Notes: generated from the letters alone by a model not told the origin. DNA of 64,000 nt from Segatella copri (GCF_002224675.1 NZ_NMPZ01000023.1:1-64000); one strand, 5' to 3'. Shown: positions 7,117 through 17,802, counted from the stretch's first letter. Program-made: numbers and translations.

Positions 7117-10023
7117 ATGAAGATCAAGCACGTTTTGCTGGCAGCTGTCCTGATGGGCAGCATCAGCGCCACAGCTAAGGATTATCATTACACCACCATC
7201 CCCGGTGATGCGATGAAGACACGCATCTATACCCTCGACAACGGTCTGACGGTGTATATGTCAGTCAACAAGGAAAAGCCTCGTCTGCAGGCTAATATCG
7301 CCGTCAAGACAGGTTCCAGAAACGACCCTGCCGAAACAACCGGTCTTGCCCACTATCTGGAGCACCTGATGTTCAAGGGAACCCAGAAGTTCGGTACCAT
7401 CGACCACGCCAAGGAGAAGCCTTATCTCGACGAAATCACACGCCGATATGAGAGCTACCGCAAGCTGACCGACCCTGCACAGCGCAAGCAGGCTTATCAC
7501 GAAATCGACTCGGTTTCGCAGCTGGCAGCCAAGTACAACATCCCGAACGAGTACGACAAGCTGATGTCGAGCATCGGAAGCCAGGGCACCAACGCCTATA
7601 CTTCCAACGACGTGACCTGCTATGTGGAGAACATCCCGAACAACGAGATTGAGAACTGGGCAAAGGTACAGAGCGACCGATTCCAAAACATGGTGATCCG
7701 CGGTTTCCATACCGAGCTGGAGGCTGTATACGAGGAGAAGAACATCTCTATGGCTAGCGACAACGACAAGGAGTTTGCTGCCCTCTGGAAGCTTCTCACC
7801 CCTACCCATCCTTACGGTACCCAGACCACCATCGGTGAGCAGGAACATCTCAAGAACCCTAGCATCATCAACATCCAGAACTACTTCCACCGCTACTATG
7901 TACCTAACAATGTGGCTATCTGTCTGGCAGGTGATTTCGACCCAGACCAGACCATTGCCATCATCGACAAATACTTCGGTTCATGGAAGAAGAGCGACAA
8001 CCTCACCCGTCCTGAGTTCAGCCTGCAGCCGGACATTACTGCCGTCAAGGATACTGCCGTAGTGGGCAAGGAAGCTGAAAACGTGATGCTCGCCTGGAAA
8101 TTCAAGGGTGCCAACGACAAGGAGAGCGATATCCTCGATGTCATCGAAGATATGCTTTCCAACGGTAAGGCTGGACTGATGGAGGTTGACCTGGAGCAAC
8201 AGATGAAGCTGGCTTCTGCCGGAGCCTTCGTCTACGGCCTGCACGACTATTCTGCCTTCATCCTTGCCGGTAATCCTAACAAGGGTCAGAAGCTGGAAGA
8301 GGTACGCAGCCTCATGCTCCAGGAGATGGCGAAGCTGCGCCGTGGAGAATTCGACAACGACCTCCTGCCTTCAGTCATCGCCAACAAGAAGCTGAACTTC
8401 TACAGAGGTCTCGACAGCAATGACAACCGTGCCAGCATCATGGTAGATGCCTTCATCAACGACGAGAAATGGGAAGACGTAGCCAGCAAGCTGGAGCGTC
8501 AGAGCAAGCTGACCAAGCAGGACATCGTGGATTTCGCCAACAAATATCTGCGCGACGACAACTTCATCTGCGTCTACAAGCAAATGGGCGAGGATACTAC
8601 CCTGAAGAAGATTGAGAAGCCTGCCATCACTCCTATTCCGGCAAACCGCGAGTATGAGAGTGCTTTCGTCAAGGAAATCAAGAACGCCCAGGTGCCTGAA
8701 ATCCAGCCTCAGTTCCTCGATTTCAAGAAGGACCTTACCGTAGGAAAGACCAGCAGGAAGCTGCCTCTCGTATACAAGCAGAACACCCAGGACGACCTCT
8801 TCAACCTCGTATTCCGCTACGAGTTCGGCGATGAGGATGATATCCGCTACAGCTATGCAGCCCAGTATCTCGACTATATCGGAACCGACAAGAAGAGCGT
8901 TTCTGCCATCAAGCAGGCTTTCTACAAGCTGGCTTGCAACTTCAGCATCGCCCAGGGTTCCAAGACTCTGCAGATCAGCCTCAACGGTCTGAACGAGAAC
9001 CTTCCTGCAGCTCTCCGGCTGACGGAGGAAATCCTGCACCATGCCAAGGCAGACAAGACCTCATGGAACCAGTTCATCGACCTCATCGAGAAGCAACAGC
9101 AGGATGCCAAGACCAACCAGATGTCAAACTTCAGCTATCTCTGGGACTACAGCACCTACGGTGCCTACAACCCAACCCGCAACGCCATCAAGACCGCTGA
9201 CCTGCGCAAGATGGATCCTCAGGAGCTGGTCAACCTTCTGGGCGGACTGAACAACATAGAGCACACCGTTGCCTACTATGGTCCTTACAGCGAGAAGCAG
9301 CTCAACGCCCTGCTCGCCAAGGAGCACAAGACAGCCAAGAAGCTTGCTGCCGTTCCTGAGGGCAAGGAGTACAAGATGGAAGAAATCAAGCAGAACGAGA
9401 TTTATATCGCTCCTTACGATGCCAAGAACATCTATCTGCGCTCCTACCAGAACACCGGAAAGAAGAGCGATGTGAAGGACGGTGCCCTGATTTCTCTCTT
9501 CAATGAGTATTATGGTGGCGGCATGAATACCATCGTCTTCCAGGAGCTTCGTGAGACCCGCGGTCTGGCTTACAATGCCGGTGCAGCCTACTACACTCCA
9601 GTTCGCAAGGACGAGAAGGATTACTTCATGCGTCACATCATCACCCAGAACGACAAGATGATGGACTGCATCCACGTCTTCGATGAGATTACCGACAATC
9701 TCCCACAGAACGAGGCTTCCTTCAATCTTGCCAAGCAGAACCTGATGAAGTCTATCCAGAGCCGTCGCGTTACCAAGGCTGGCGTCATCAACGCATACTT
9801 CAATGCCAAACTGATGGGCATCGACTATGATGTAACCAAGCTCTATTACGAGCAGCTCCCTTCACTCACCCTGCAGGACATCACGAACTTCGAGAAGCAG
9901 AATATCGTAGGCAAGCCATACCGCATGGTGATCCTCGGTGATGAGAAGAATCTCGATATGAAGAGCCTGGAGAAGATTGCGCCAATCAAGCGTCTCTCTC
10001 AAGAGGAAATCTTCGGCTATTAA
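7117..10023 (+). CDS. M16 family zinc metalloprotease (pitrilysin-like), exported
   Basis: M16 proteases are clam-shaped zinc peptidases that degrade peptides. The 968 residues fit a protein carrying two tandem M16 halves. Residues 1-20 form a signal peptide. The inverted zinc motif H-Y-L-E-H is at 79-83, with the distal glutamate in the following ELEAVYEEKN segment near 210. The C-terminal half has GGGMNTIVFQELRETRGLAY, the usual substrate-closing Arg/Tyr region without zinc ligands. The periplasm is the likely location. It follows the DUF4954 gene by 34 bp. No specific partner or substrate can be read from the sequence. Confidence 0.93.
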   Translation: MKIKHVLLAAVLMGSISATAKDYHYTTIPGDAMKTRIYTLDNGLTVYMSVNKEKPRLQANIAVKTGSRNDPAETTGLAHYLEHLMFKGTQKFGTIDHAKEKPYLDEITRRYESYRKLTDPAQRKQAYHEIDSVSQLAAKYNIPNEYDKLMSSIGSQGTNAYTSNDVTCYVENIPNNEIENWAKVQSDRFQNMVIRGFHTELEAVYEEKNISMASDNDKEFAALWKLLTPTHPYGTQTTIGEQEHLKNPSIINIQNYFHRYYVPNNVAICLAGDFDPDQTIAIIDKYFGSWKKSDNLTRPEFSLQPDITAVKDTAVVGKEAENVMLAWKFKGANDKESDILDVIEDMLSNGKAGLMEVDLEQQMKLASAGAFVYGLHDYSAFILAGNPNKGQKLEEVRSLMLQEMAKLRRGEFDNDLLPSVIANKKLNFYRGLDSNDNRASIMVDAFINDEKWEDVASKLERQSKLTKQDIVDFANKYLRDDNFICVYKQMGEDTTLKKIEKPAITPIPANREYESAFVKEIKNAQVPEIQPQFLDFKKDLTVGKTSRKLPLVYKQNTQDDLFNLVFRYEFGDEDDIRYSYAAQYLDYIGTDKKSVSAIKQAFYKLACNFSIAQGSKTLQISLNGLNENLPAALRLTEEILHHAKADKTSWNQFIDLIEKQQQDAKTNQMSNFSYLWDYSTYGAYNPTRNAIKTADLRKMDPQELVNLLGGLNNIEHTVAYYGPYSEKQLNALLAKEHKTAKKLAAVPEGKEYKMEEIKQNEIYIAPYDAKNIYLRSYQNTGKKSDVKDGALISLFNEYYGGGMNTIVFQELRETRGLAYNAGAAYYTPVRKDEKDYFMRHIITQNDKMMDCIHVFDEITDNLPQNEASFNLAKQNLMKSIQSRRVTKAGVINAYFNAKLMGIDYDVTKLYYEQLPSLTLQDITNFEKQNIVGKPYRMVILGDEKNLDMKSLEKIAPIKRLSQEEIFGY

Positions 10024-10078
10024 ATAGGAAAAAGAATATATTGAATATTTCAACAGTTTAAAATAACAAAAAAACATT

Positions 10079-11737
10079 ATGGCAAAAACTCCAGATTTTA
10101 AGTATGCTCCAATGTTCCAGATTGGAGAGGACAAGACAGAGTATCGCCTTATCTCTAAGGAAGGCGTAAGCACAGCAGAGTTCGAGGGTAAGACTATCCT
10201 CAAGGTTTCCAAGGAAGCTCTTACTTTGCTGGCACAGCAGGGTTTCCACGACGTAGAGTTCAAGCTCCGTCGTGAGCACAACCTCCAGGTGGCTAAGATC
10301 CTCAGCGACCCAGAGGCTTCAGAGAACGACAAGTACGTAGCTCTCCAGTTCCTTCGCAATGCAGAGACTGCCGTCAAGGGCATTCTCCCATTCTGCCAGG
10401 ATACAGGTACTGCTATCATCCACGGCGAGAAGGGTCAGCGCGTATGGACTGACTTCGAGGACGAAGAGGCTTTGAGCCTGGGTGTTTACAACACCTTTAC
10501 ACAGGACAACCTCCGCTATTCCCAGAACGCTCCTCTCAACATGTATGATGAGGTGAACACCCGTTGCAACCTGCCTGCCCAGATCGATATCGAGGCTACA
10601 GAGGGCGACGAGTACCGCTTCGTAATGGTAGCCAAGGGTGGTGGCTCTGCCAACAAGACTTACTTCTACCCTATGACCAAGGCTACTATCCAGAATGAGG
10701 GTACACTGCTCCCATTCCTCGTAGAGAAGATGAAGAGCCTGGGTACAGCTGCATGTCCTCCTTACCACATCGCCTTCGTTATCGGCGGTACTTCTGCTGA
10801 AAAGAACCTCCTTACCGTGAAGCTGGCTTCTATCAAGTACTATGATGAGTTGCCTACAACAGGTGATGAGACTGGCCGTGCCTTCCGTGACATCGACTTG
10901 GAGAACAAGCTCCTCGAAGAGGCTCACAAGATTGGCTTGGGTGCACAGTTCGGCGGTAAATATCTGGCTCACGATATCCGTGTCATCCGTCTGCCTCGTC
11001 ACGGTGCAAGCTGCCCTATCGGTATGGGTGTAAGCTGCTCTGCCGACCGTAACATCAAGGCTAAGATCAACAAGGACGGTATCTGGTTGGAGAAGATGGA
11101 TGAGAACCCAACAGAGTTGATTCCTGAGGAGCTCCGCAACCCAGGTGAGGGTACCAAGGGTATCGAGATTGACCTCGACAAGGGTATCGACGCAGTTCGT
11201 GCTGAGTTGAGCAAGTATCCAGTAAGCACCCGTGTAAACCTGAAGGGTACCATCATCGTGGCTCGTGACATCGCTCACGCCAAGCTCAAGGCTCGCTTGG
11301 ATGCTGGCGAGGAGATGCCAGAGTACTTCAAGAACCACCCTATCCTCTATGCAGGACCAGCCAAGACTCCAGAGGGCTATCCATGTGGATCTATGGGACC
11401 TACCACAGCCAACCGTATGGACCCATACGTAGATGAGTTCCAGGATCACGGCGCCAGCCTGGTAATGATTGCCAAGGGTAACCGTGGTGATGTTGTTACA
11501 GAGGCCTGCAAGAAGCACGGTGGTTTCTACCTCGGAACTATCGGTGGTGTAGCTGCCGTTCTCTCTAAGAGTTCTATCAAGAGCATCGAGTGTGTAGAAT
11601 ACCCTGAGCTCGGTATGGAGGCAATCTGGAAGATTACCGTAGAGGACTTCCCTGCATTCATCCTCGTAGATGACAAGGGCAACGACTTCTTCAAGCAGTT
11701 GAAGCCTTGGACTCCTTGCAAGGAATGCCAGAAGTAA
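10079..11737 (+). CDS. Fumarate hydratase class I (iron-sulfur)
   Basis: The enzyme interconverts fumarate and malate and, in succinate-producing Bacteroidales, runs in the reductive direction towards fumarate respiration. The 552-residue protein is the fused alpha-beta form of the FumA/FumB type. Cys106 (FCQDTGT), Cys226 (GTAACPP) and Cys320 (GVSCSADRN) match the three ligands of the 4Fe-4S cluster in that family. There is no signal peptide. A strong terminator follows at 11758-11792. The 55-bp gap from the protease gene shows no clear TAnnTTTG box, so read-through from hflX is possible. Confidence 0.97.
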   Translation: MAKTPDFKYAPMFQIGEDKTEYRLISKEGVSTAEFEGKTILKVSKEALTLLAQQGFHDVEFKLRREHNLQVAKILSDPEASENDKYVALQFLRNAETAVKGILPFCQDTGTAIIHGEKGQRVWTDFEDEEALSLGVYNTFTQDNLRYSQNAPLNMYDEVNTRCNLPAQIDIEATEGDEYRFVMVAKGGGSANKTYFYPMTKATIQNEGTLLPFLVEKMKSLGTAACPPYHIAFVIGGTSAEKNLLTVKLASIKYYDELPTTGDETGRAFRDIDLENKLLEEAHKIGLGAQFGGKYLAHDIRVIRLPRHGASCPIGMGVSCSADRNIKAKINKDGIWLEKMDENPTELIPEELRNPGEGTKGIEIDLDKGIDAVRAELSKYPVSTRVNLKGTIIVARDIAHAKLKARLDAGEEMPEYFKNHPILYAGPAKTPEGYPCGSMGPTTANRMDPYVDEFQDHGASLVMIAKGNRGDVVTEACKKHGGFYLGTIGGVAAVLSKSSIKSIECVEYPELGMEAIWKITVEDFPAFILVDDKGNDFFKQLKPWTPCKECQK

Positions 11738-11757
11738 TGACGCAGACATTATCATAT

Positions 11758-11792
11758 AAAAAAGCTCAGGGCCATCAGCCTTGAGCTTTTTT
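11758..11792 (+). terminator. Terminator after fumarase
   Basis: AAAAGCTCA-GGGC pairs with GCCT-TGAGCTTTT and is followed by a T-run: an intrinsic terminator 20 bases after the fumarase stop. Confidence 0.85.
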
Positions 11793-11903
11793 CTTTATCT
11801 GTATTTCTTTTAAAGATCCTTTTACCTTTTTACTTTTTTACCTTTAAATTATTCTTCACTGATAAACTGCTTTTTCATAATTCCATGTTTTCCTAAAAAA
11901 AAT

Positions 11904-11940
11904 AGAGCTGCTATCTACTCTTCACAAGCAGATAGCAGCT
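11904..11940 (-). terminator. Terminator after fructokinase
   Basis: AGCTGCTATCT pairs with AGATAGCAGCT; read leftward the stem is followed by an eight-T run. It ends the MFS-fructokinase transcript. The surrounding 11793-12024 holds no gene. Confidence 0.8.
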
Positions 11941-12024
11941 AATCAATCAACATTAAACCTTTATATCAACTATTCACTAAAAACCAACAATTCAAACTAA
12001 TACTTACTGACCAAATGGGGAGCC

Positions 12025-12915
12025 TTACAATGTATATTCCTCAGGAATCTGAGGCATTGCACCATTCTGGGTACAAACGTATGCACTCACCTTAACGGCA
12101 AGCTCGTGTGCCTCCTGGATGCTCTTACCCTTCAGGATGCTGGCGCAGAAAGTACCGGTGAAGCTATCGCCTGCACCTACGGTATCAGCCACCTCAACCT
12201 TTGGAGTCTCCTGGAATGACTTCACACCCGGAGCGAAGACATAGCTGCCGTTTACACCACAGGTCAATACGAGCATATCGAGATTGTACTTGCCGAGAAT
12301 CAACCAGCACTTGTTCTCGATATCCAAACCTGGATAACCGAAGAGGCGGCCGATGGTAATCAACTCCTCATCGTTAATCTTCAACACATTGCAGCGCTTC
12401 AAACTCTCGGTAATCACCTCAGGAGTATAGAAGTTCTGACGAAGATTGATGTCGAAAATCTTCAGACAATCCTCTGGAGTATGATCGAGGAACTGATAGA
12501 TGGTCTTGCGGCTAACCTCACTGCGCTGAGCCAGAGAGCCCCAGCAAACAGCACCAGCATTGGCAGCAATCTCCTTGATATCATCAGTGAATGGGATATT
12601 ATCCCAAGCCACACCCTGCTTGATATCGTATGTAGGAACACCCTCCTTGTCGAGCTGCACCTGAACTGTACCTGTAGGGAATTCTACCTCAGGCATCACA
12701 TACTTCAGCTTCTTCTCATCGAGCAGGCGGAGAGCTGTTTCGCCCAGGACATCCTTGCCCACAGCACTGACAGCTACAGAATGCAGACCATGCTGACCAG
12801 CGTGGTAAGCGAAATTGGCAGGAGCACCGCCGAGTTGAGAACCAGTAGGGAGAACGTCAAAAAGAATCTCACCTAAACCTACACAATATTTTGTATTCAA
12901 ATTCTTTGTTTCCAT
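12025..12915 (-). CDS. Fructokinase, PfkB carbohydrate kinase family
   Basis: It phosphorylates fructose released from fructans, using ATP, in the cytoplasm. The 296-residue protein has the PfkB N-terminal sugar-binding segment GEILFDVLPTG followed by GGAPANFAYH, and the C-terminal catalytic motif DTVGAGDSFTGTF with Asp as the base. It follows the MFS transporter by 48 bp and shares its promoter. The gene order (kinase, MFS transporter, GH32, SusD/SusC, sensor) matches the fructan locus of Bacteroides thetaiotaomicron (BT1754-BT1765), which supports fructose over other sugars. Substrate is inferred from context. Confidence 0.93.
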   Translation of the reverse strand: METKNLNTKYCVGLGEILFDVLPTGSQLGGAPANFAYHAGQHGLHSVAVSAVGKDVLGETALRLLDEKKLKYVMPEVEFPTGTVQVQLDKEGVPTYDIKQGVAWDNIPFTDDIKEIAANAGAVCWGSLAQRSEVSRKTIYQFLDHTPEDCLKIFDINLRQNFYTPEVITESLKRCNVLKINDEELITIGRLFGYPGLDIENKCWLILGKYNLDMLVLTCGVNGSYVFAPGVKSFQETPKVEVADTVGAGDSFTGTFCASILKGKSIQEAHELAVKVSAYVCTQNGAMPQIPEEYTL

Positions 12916-12963
12916 AATTACACCTTATCTATATATAGTATAAACGATTACGAATGAAGATTA

Positions 12964-14115
12964 TTATAACTTTCTGATATAAGTGAAGAGATAAACAACT
13001 CCCACAGCCATGACTGCCACGGCACCTACCTGACCGAAGGTATCGCTGGCGAATCCCATGAACAATGGGAAGATGGTACCACCAAAGAGTCCCATAATCA
13101 TCAATCCGCTCACCTCATTCTTCTTATCAGGCAAAGCAAGCAGCGCCTGAGAGAAAATCATGGAAAAGACGTTAGAGTTGCCGTATCCCACGAGGGCAAT
13201 AGCGATGTAGAGCACTATATGGTTTGTTCCTACCCACATGCCTATCATACTCAAAGCCATCATCACCACACTGATGATGAAGAAAGTGCGGGTCTTCATC
13301 ATACGGAGGAAGGCAGTACCAGTGAAACATCCGATGGTACGGAAGATGAAATAGAGCGATGTGGCGAAAGCAGCATCATTAAGACTCCATCCCAAGCGCT
13401 CCATCAGAATCTTAGGAGCTGTGGTATTGGTACCCACATCAATACCCACATGGCACATGATTCCTATGAAAGAAAGTAATACGATTGGCTTACCAAGCAA
13501 CTTCAGACAATCCATAAAGCCCGAAGCTCCTCCATCCTGCTTCTCCTCGGTGATAGGTGTGCCAGCCAGAAAGAAGGTGGCAGCAATACCGATAACCAAA
13601 TAGATTGGGAAGAGAATGCGCCAGCCCAGACCGAAAGTTGGAATGCTTGCCATGGCACCCCACATGGCAATGTATGGTGCCAGGAAGGAAGCTATCGCCT
13701 TGACAAACTGACCGAAGGTCAATGTGGATGCCAGGTTCTGACCTGATGTCACCACTGATACCAGAGGGTTCAGGGAGGTCTGCATCAAGGCATTTCCGAT
13801 GCCGAGCAATGAGAATGACACGAGCATAAGCTCAAAGTTTTCGCCGAAAATGGGCAAAAGGAGTGAGATGACGGTAACGAGCAAAGACAGGACTACTGTC
13901 TTCTTCCTACCGATCTTATTCATCAGTATTCCAGTTGGAACCGAGAATATCAAAAACCAGAAGAATACCAATGAAGGGAACAGATTGGCTGTCGAATCAT
14001 TGAGGTTGAGATCTTCCTTCACGTAGTTGGAGGCGATGCCTACCAAATCTACAAATCCCATGGCGAAGAAACAGAGCATCACCGGGATGATTGTTAATTT
14101 TGATGATTTATTCAT
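12964..14115 (-). CDS. MFS sugar transporter, probable fructose permease
   Basis: A 383-residue inner-membrane permease with about twelve hydrophobic helices. It resembles the FucP-like branch used for monosaccharides. The cytoplasmic loop motif GILMNKIGRKK after helix 2 is the typical MFS basic turn. It should move fructose from periplasm to cytoplasm, feeding the fructokinase encoded 48 bp downstream. The promoter box is at 14149-14156 and a fructan-type operator lies at 14184-14220. Specificity for fructose rests on the neighbouring GH32 and kinase genes rather than on identified binding residues. Confidence 0.9.
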   Translation of the reverse strand: MNKSSKLTIIPVMLCFFAMGFVDLVGIASNYVKEDLNLNDSTANLFPSLVFFWFLIFSVPTGILMNKIGRKKTVVLSLLVTVISLLLPIFGENFELMLVSFSLLGIGNALMQTSLNPLVSVVTSGQNLASTLTFGQFVKAIASFLAPYIAMWGAMASIPTFGLGWRILFPIYLVIGIAATFFLAGTPITEEKQDGGASGFMDCLKLLGKPIVLLSFIGIMCHVGIDVGTNTTAPKILMERLGWSLNDAAFATSLYFIFRTIGCFTGTAFLRMMKTRTFFIISVVMMALSMIGMWVGTNHIVLYIAIALVGYGNSNVFSMIFSQALLALPDKKNEVSGLMIMGLFGGTIFPLFMGFASDTFGQVGAVAVMAVGVVYLFTYIRKL

Positions 14116-14148
14116 AATTGTTAGCGTTATTGCTTCTTTTTACAGGTG

Positions 14149-14156
14149 CAAAGGTA
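14149..14156 (-). promoter_or_regulatory. Promoter -7 box for MFS-fructokinase
   Basis: TACCTTTG on the minus strand, 34 bases before the MFS start, with the operator about 30 bases further upstream. Confidence 0.65.
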
Positions 14157-14183
14157 GCGACAAACGATACAATATATCATAAA

Positions 14184-14220
14184 ATATCGTTCATCAGCTA
14201 CCATTTATGTTGCATTGTTA
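14184..14220 (-). promoter_or_regulatory. Putative fructan operator, site 1 (MFS unit)
   Basis: The plus strand carries ATCGTTCATCAGCTA followed by TTATGTTGCAT. Read on the minus strand it gives TGCAACATAAATGG then TAGCTGATGAACGAT, which aligns almost base for base with site 4 at 28866-28906 and with the halves of sites 2 and 3. It lies roughly 30-65 bases upstream of the -7 box, an activator position. Which regulator binds is not shown by the sequence. Confidence 0.6.
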
Positions 14221-14277
14221 CATCAGTAACACTCTTAGAAACAATTATCTTATAGATTCAGTTCTTAACAGATGAGG

Positions 14278-15996
14278 TTACTTGATGTCGTAAATCTGAT
14301 ACTTACCCATTCCCTTTACAGTAACCTTGTTGTAAGGCTTGCTTGGGAACACGAGATTGGTCATAGACATCTTGCCATCAGCATCCAGTGCCTCGATACT
14401 GCTCTTGTCGATGAAGATGCGCAGCTGGCTGATATTGCCATAGGTTGGAGCCTTGGTGACTGCAGCGAAGTCCTTGCTGAAATCCATCTTACCGCTCTTG
14501 GTTCTATCCATTGAGAAAGTCTCTGCCTTGGCATCGTAGTTCATCACTACCTTCTCGCCCTTGTCGTTGCTCAAAGTGATAGTAGCATTTCCCTTCAGGT
14601 TCACCACCATCTCGCAAGATTCTGTGAGTTTCTTGCCTGCCTTCTTGCTTCTTGCTGCTGTCATCTCAGGAGATGGAACCACGCTGCAATAAGTTTCACC
14701 CTTATACTCGAAGAGACCTAAGTCGCGAGGAATAGAGTTGCCTGAACGGTACTGCTGGGTAGGAACCTGGTTGGCATACTGCCAGTTGCTCATCCAGGCG
14801 ATAGCCACACGGCGACCGTTTGGAGCATTATCAAAGGAAACTGTGGCATAGTGGTCCTTACCGTAATCCATCCACTTGGTAACCTCAGGCTTACTGTCGC
14901 AAGTAAACTTATGACCGTCGAAATCACCGATGAAATACTGGGTAGCAGAACCTCCGGAAGGTCCACCAGGATTGATGTTGCAGATAAGCATCCACTTCTC
15001 CTTACCGGTGCCACGAACCTTCATCTTCATCAAGTCTGGGCATTCCCAGACACCGCCATGGTTGCCATACTTCTCACCGAAAGAGCTTTCGTATTTCCAG
15101 TCCTTCAAGTTATCTGAAGAATAGATTTCCATGTGCTGACCAACCGCCATGATCATATTCCATTTCTTGATGTCCTCGTTCCAGAACATGTGAGGGTCAC
15201 GGAAATCAGGCACATTGCTGGTGATGATCGGATTTCCCTCATATTTGGTAAAGGTCTTGCCATTATCTGTGCTGTAAGCCATGCTCTGTGTCTGGTTCTC
15301 ACCAGCCGAAGTATAAAGTGCAACCACAGCATCCTTTCCGAAACCCGAGGTATTGTTCTTGTCAACCACGGCAGAACCACTGAAGATAGTACCTACAGCA
15401 TCAGGCTGGATAGGAGTACCCTGGAACTTCCAATGTACCAAGTCGGTGGAAGTAGAATGTCCCCAGGTCATATTCTCCCACTGTGATCCATAAGGATTAT
15501 ACTGGAAATAGAGATTCCATACGCCATCCTTATAGAACATACCATTAGGGTCGTTCATCCATCCGTAAGCAGGAGTGTGATGGAAAACTGGGCGATACTG
15601 TTCACGATTCTTCATATCGAAAGAATCAGAGAACTTCATGTTCTCCCAGCAAGTGAGGGCGTTCAAACCCTCCTTGCTATAATCGCCGTTTACATGGATA
15701 TCGAGAGCCAGGCCCTTCAAACCGGCAAACTCATTCATATAGAGAGGCACGTAATAATCTACGTGGTCTTTAGCCAACTTCACATTGAAGGCTTTCACCT
15801 GCTTGTTGTCAGCTATCACCTTAATATTGGCTATCTCTGCATTTTCCTGCACAGGGAGCAAGAGACACTTCTGGTTCTGACTCTCCTGGCTGATGCGATA
15901 GAGACAGTGGTTATTGCTCAAGAAGGAAGCCTGCTGGGCATAACTGGCGGTAAAACCGCAAAGAGCGACAAGCGCTGAAATAAATATCTTTTTCAT
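14278..15996 (-). CDS. GH32 fructan hydrolase, periplasmic exo-type
   Basis: GH32 enzymes hydrolyse beta-fructosides such as inulin, levan and sucrose. The 572-residue protein has a type I signal peptide (about 1-20; its Cys13 does not sit in a lipobox), an added N-terminal beta module (about 25-130), the five-blade catalytic domain and a C-terminal sandwich. The catalytic triad is complete: Asp149 in WMNDPNG, Asp267 in FRDP and Glu318 in ECPDL. It starts 38 bp after the susD stop, so susC-susD-GH32 form one unit. Without a surface anchor it should release fructose in the periplasm. The linkage preferred cannot be read from the sequence. Confidence 0.94.
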   Translation of the reverse strand: MKKIFISALVALCGFTASYAQQASFLSNNHCLYRISQESQNQKCLLLPVQENAEIANIKVIADNKQVKAFNVKLAKDHVDYYVPLYMNEFAGLKGLALDIHVNGDYSKEGLNALTCWENMKFSDSFDMKNREQYRPVFHHTPAYGWMNDPNGMFYKDGVWNLYFQYNPYGSQWENMTWGHSTSTDLVHWKFQGTPIQPDAVGTIFSGSAVVDKNNTSGFGKDAVVALYTSAGENQTQSMAYSTDNGKTFTKYEGNPIITSNVPDFRDPHMFWNEDIKKWNMIMAVGQHMEIYSSDNLKDWKYESSFGEKYGNHGGVWECPDLMKMKVRGTGKEKWMLICNINPGGPSGGSATQYFIGDFDGHKFTCDSKPEVTKWMDYGKDHYATVSFDNAPNGRRVAIAWMSNWQYANQVPTQQYRSGNSIPRDLGLFEYKGETYCSVVPSPEMTAARSKKAGKKLTESCEMVVNLKGNATITLSNDKGEKVVMNYDAKAETFSMDRTKSGKMDFSKDFAAVTKAPTYGNISQLRIFIDKSSIEALDADGKMSMTNLVFPSKPYNKVTVKGMGKYQIYDIK

Positions 15997-16034
15997 TGTC
16001 TAATTATCTAATTATCTAAAAATACCGATGGTAA

Positions 16035-17771
16035 TTACTCGTATCCCTTATTCTGCTTATAAAGACCAGGAATGTAATACAGCTGGTTATATGGAACCGG
16101 ATAGAACTCGTTCTTGCCTGGAGTAAACTTGGCATCCTTCAGGTATTGAGCGTATGTCTGCTCTCCATACTTATCGTTCTGCTCTGATGCAAAATACTTG
16201 TTCAATGTCTCAGAAGCAATGCCCCAGCGGCGCAGGTCGAAGAAACGGCCGTTCTCCATAGCCATCTCCAGGCGACGTTCCCAGCGCAGGCACTTTCTTG
16301 CGGTCTCCTTATCCTGGAAATAAGACTCCGGATAGAGGGCTATATCACATTGATCCTTGGCATATTCAATATGCTTATCCACAGAATTTTTGGCTCTCTG
16401 ACGGATATCGTTGATGATGGTACGAGCCTCAGCCAGACGGTCCAACTCTATCAAAGCCTCAGCACGCATCAACATAATGTCGCTATAACGGAGCACATAG
16501 TCGTTCATCGCAAACGCCTGCCAAGAGCCATTGTAAGTTTCACCCTTTGAACGCTGTGGTACTTCCTTCAGAGAGGTATAGTAACCGTAAACGTTTGGTG
16601 TACGAGAGTTGGCTGTAGTCATCGTGTATTCTGACTCATATTTATATGGGAAGGTAGGCATTCCTACAGTATGGAACAAACGTGGATCCCATTTCTGACT
16701 ATTAGGCTCACCATTTACAGGATAATCACAAGTCTTGTTGTAGTCATCAAACTCAGGAAGTCCGTTCTTGGTCTTGAAGGCATTCACCAGGTCCTGTGAA
16801 GGCTTGTGGAAATCCCATCCGCAAGACCACATACCCCAACAGCCATTCAGCACGTTAGACCAGTTGCCACGTCCGAAGGTAGTATGGTCCTCGCTATAGT
16901 CGGAAGCCTGGACAGCAAAAACTGACTCCTTGCTGTTCTTATTGTCAGGCAGGAAGATGTCACCGAAGTCTGCCATGTAACCATAGTCAGAATTCTTCAC
17001 CACATCAGTATATTCGACAACCTTCTGCATATACTCCTTATTAATATGGTCAACACCATCGGTTGCCTCATAGCCATCACCCCAGGCAATGGTAAGATAA
17101 CACTTAGCCAGATAACCTGCGGCAGCAATCTTGTTGACACGACCGCCATCCTTCTGCTTAGCTGGAAGTACATCGTATGCTGTCTGGAAGTCGGCTATCA
17201 CCTTCTTCCACAATTCCTCGTAAGTAAACTGAGTGTTTGATGTGCTCTCTGTTGCTTTATCCTCATAAACCTTCTCGTCTATCCAAGGAATCTGACGATA
17301 CATGGTAAGTAACTTGAAATAGAAATGAGCACGGAGAAAACGAACCTCTGCCTCACGCTGCTTGGTTAGCTCAGCACCCAGTGTGCTCTCACCATTCTGT
17401 TGCAAAGAAACCAAGGCACGGTTGCAACGGGAAACAGCACAATAGAGACGATACCATAACTCGTCGAGTTCGCCCTTAGTAGAGGTCAAGGTACTCCAGA
17501 TCTCCACATCGTGATAACCGGTGTCACCGGTACCACCGCCGCCCTTCAAACAATCGTCTGAAGAAAGGTCGCCGTATGGCCAAAGGTTGAATGGGTAAGA
17601 ATACCAACAGTCGCCCAACATCGCATAGGCACTGTTTACCATCTTGTCCGGCTCGCTGAAAGCCTTGTCTTCATCAACCACAGCTGTTGGGGTGTAATCC
17701 AGGAAATCATCACAACTGGTGAATGTTCCTACCAGTGCTGCTGCAAGCACCATTGTATATAACTTTTTCAT
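16035..17771 (-). CDS. SusD/RagB family glycan-binding lipoprotein
   Basis: SusD-type lipoproteins sit on the cell surface and cap the SusC pore, handing over oligosaccharides. I place the start at 17771 (MKKLYTMVLAAALVG), because it gives a clean lipoprotein signal with Cys20 after FTS; an upstream ATG at 17801 would add ten residues that spoil it. The mature protein has the SusD-like N-terminal region with TPR-like helices and the RagB C-terminal region (EARTIINDIRQRAKN, CLRWERRLEMAMENGRFFDL). The length of 578 is normal. susC ends 31 bp upstream and GH32 follows after 38 bp. A fructan ligand is inferred from that context. Confidence 0.95.
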   Translation of the reverse strand: MKKLYTMVLAAALVGTFTSCDDFLDYTPTAVVDEDKAFSEPDKMVNSAYAMLGDCWYSYPFNLWPYGDLSSDDCLKGGGGTGDTGYHDVEIWSTLTSTKGELDELWYRLYCAVSRCNRALVSLQQNGESTLGAELTKQREAEVRFLRAHFYFKLLTMYRQIPWIDEKVYEDKATESTSNTQFTYEELWKKVIADFQTAYDVLPAKQKDGGRVNKIAAAGYLAKCYLTIAWGDGYEATDGVDHINKEYMQKVVEYTDVVKNSDYGYMADFGDIFLPDNKNSKESVFAVQASDYSEDHTTFGRGNWSNVLNGCWGMWSCGWDFHKPSQDLVNAFKTKNGLPEFDDYNKTCDYPVNGEPNSQKWDPRLFHTVGMPTFPYKYESEYTMTTANSRTPNVYGYYTSLKEVPQRSKGETYNGSWQAFAMNDYVLRYSDIMLMRAEALIELDRLAEARTIINDIRQRAKNSVDKHIEYAKDQCDIALYPESYFQDKETARKCLRWERRLEMAMENGRFFDLRRWGIASETLNKYFASEQNDKYGEQTYAQYLKDAKFTPGKNEFYPVPYNQLYYIPGLYKQNKGYE

Positions 17772-17802
17772 CTTAGAATTCTCTTTAAAAATATGAAACA
17801 TT

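Noticed and set aside
10319..11755. 478-codon frame opposite fumarase
   Set aside because: The fumarase frame has all three cluster cysteines and full length; the reverse frame is a codon-bias shadow.
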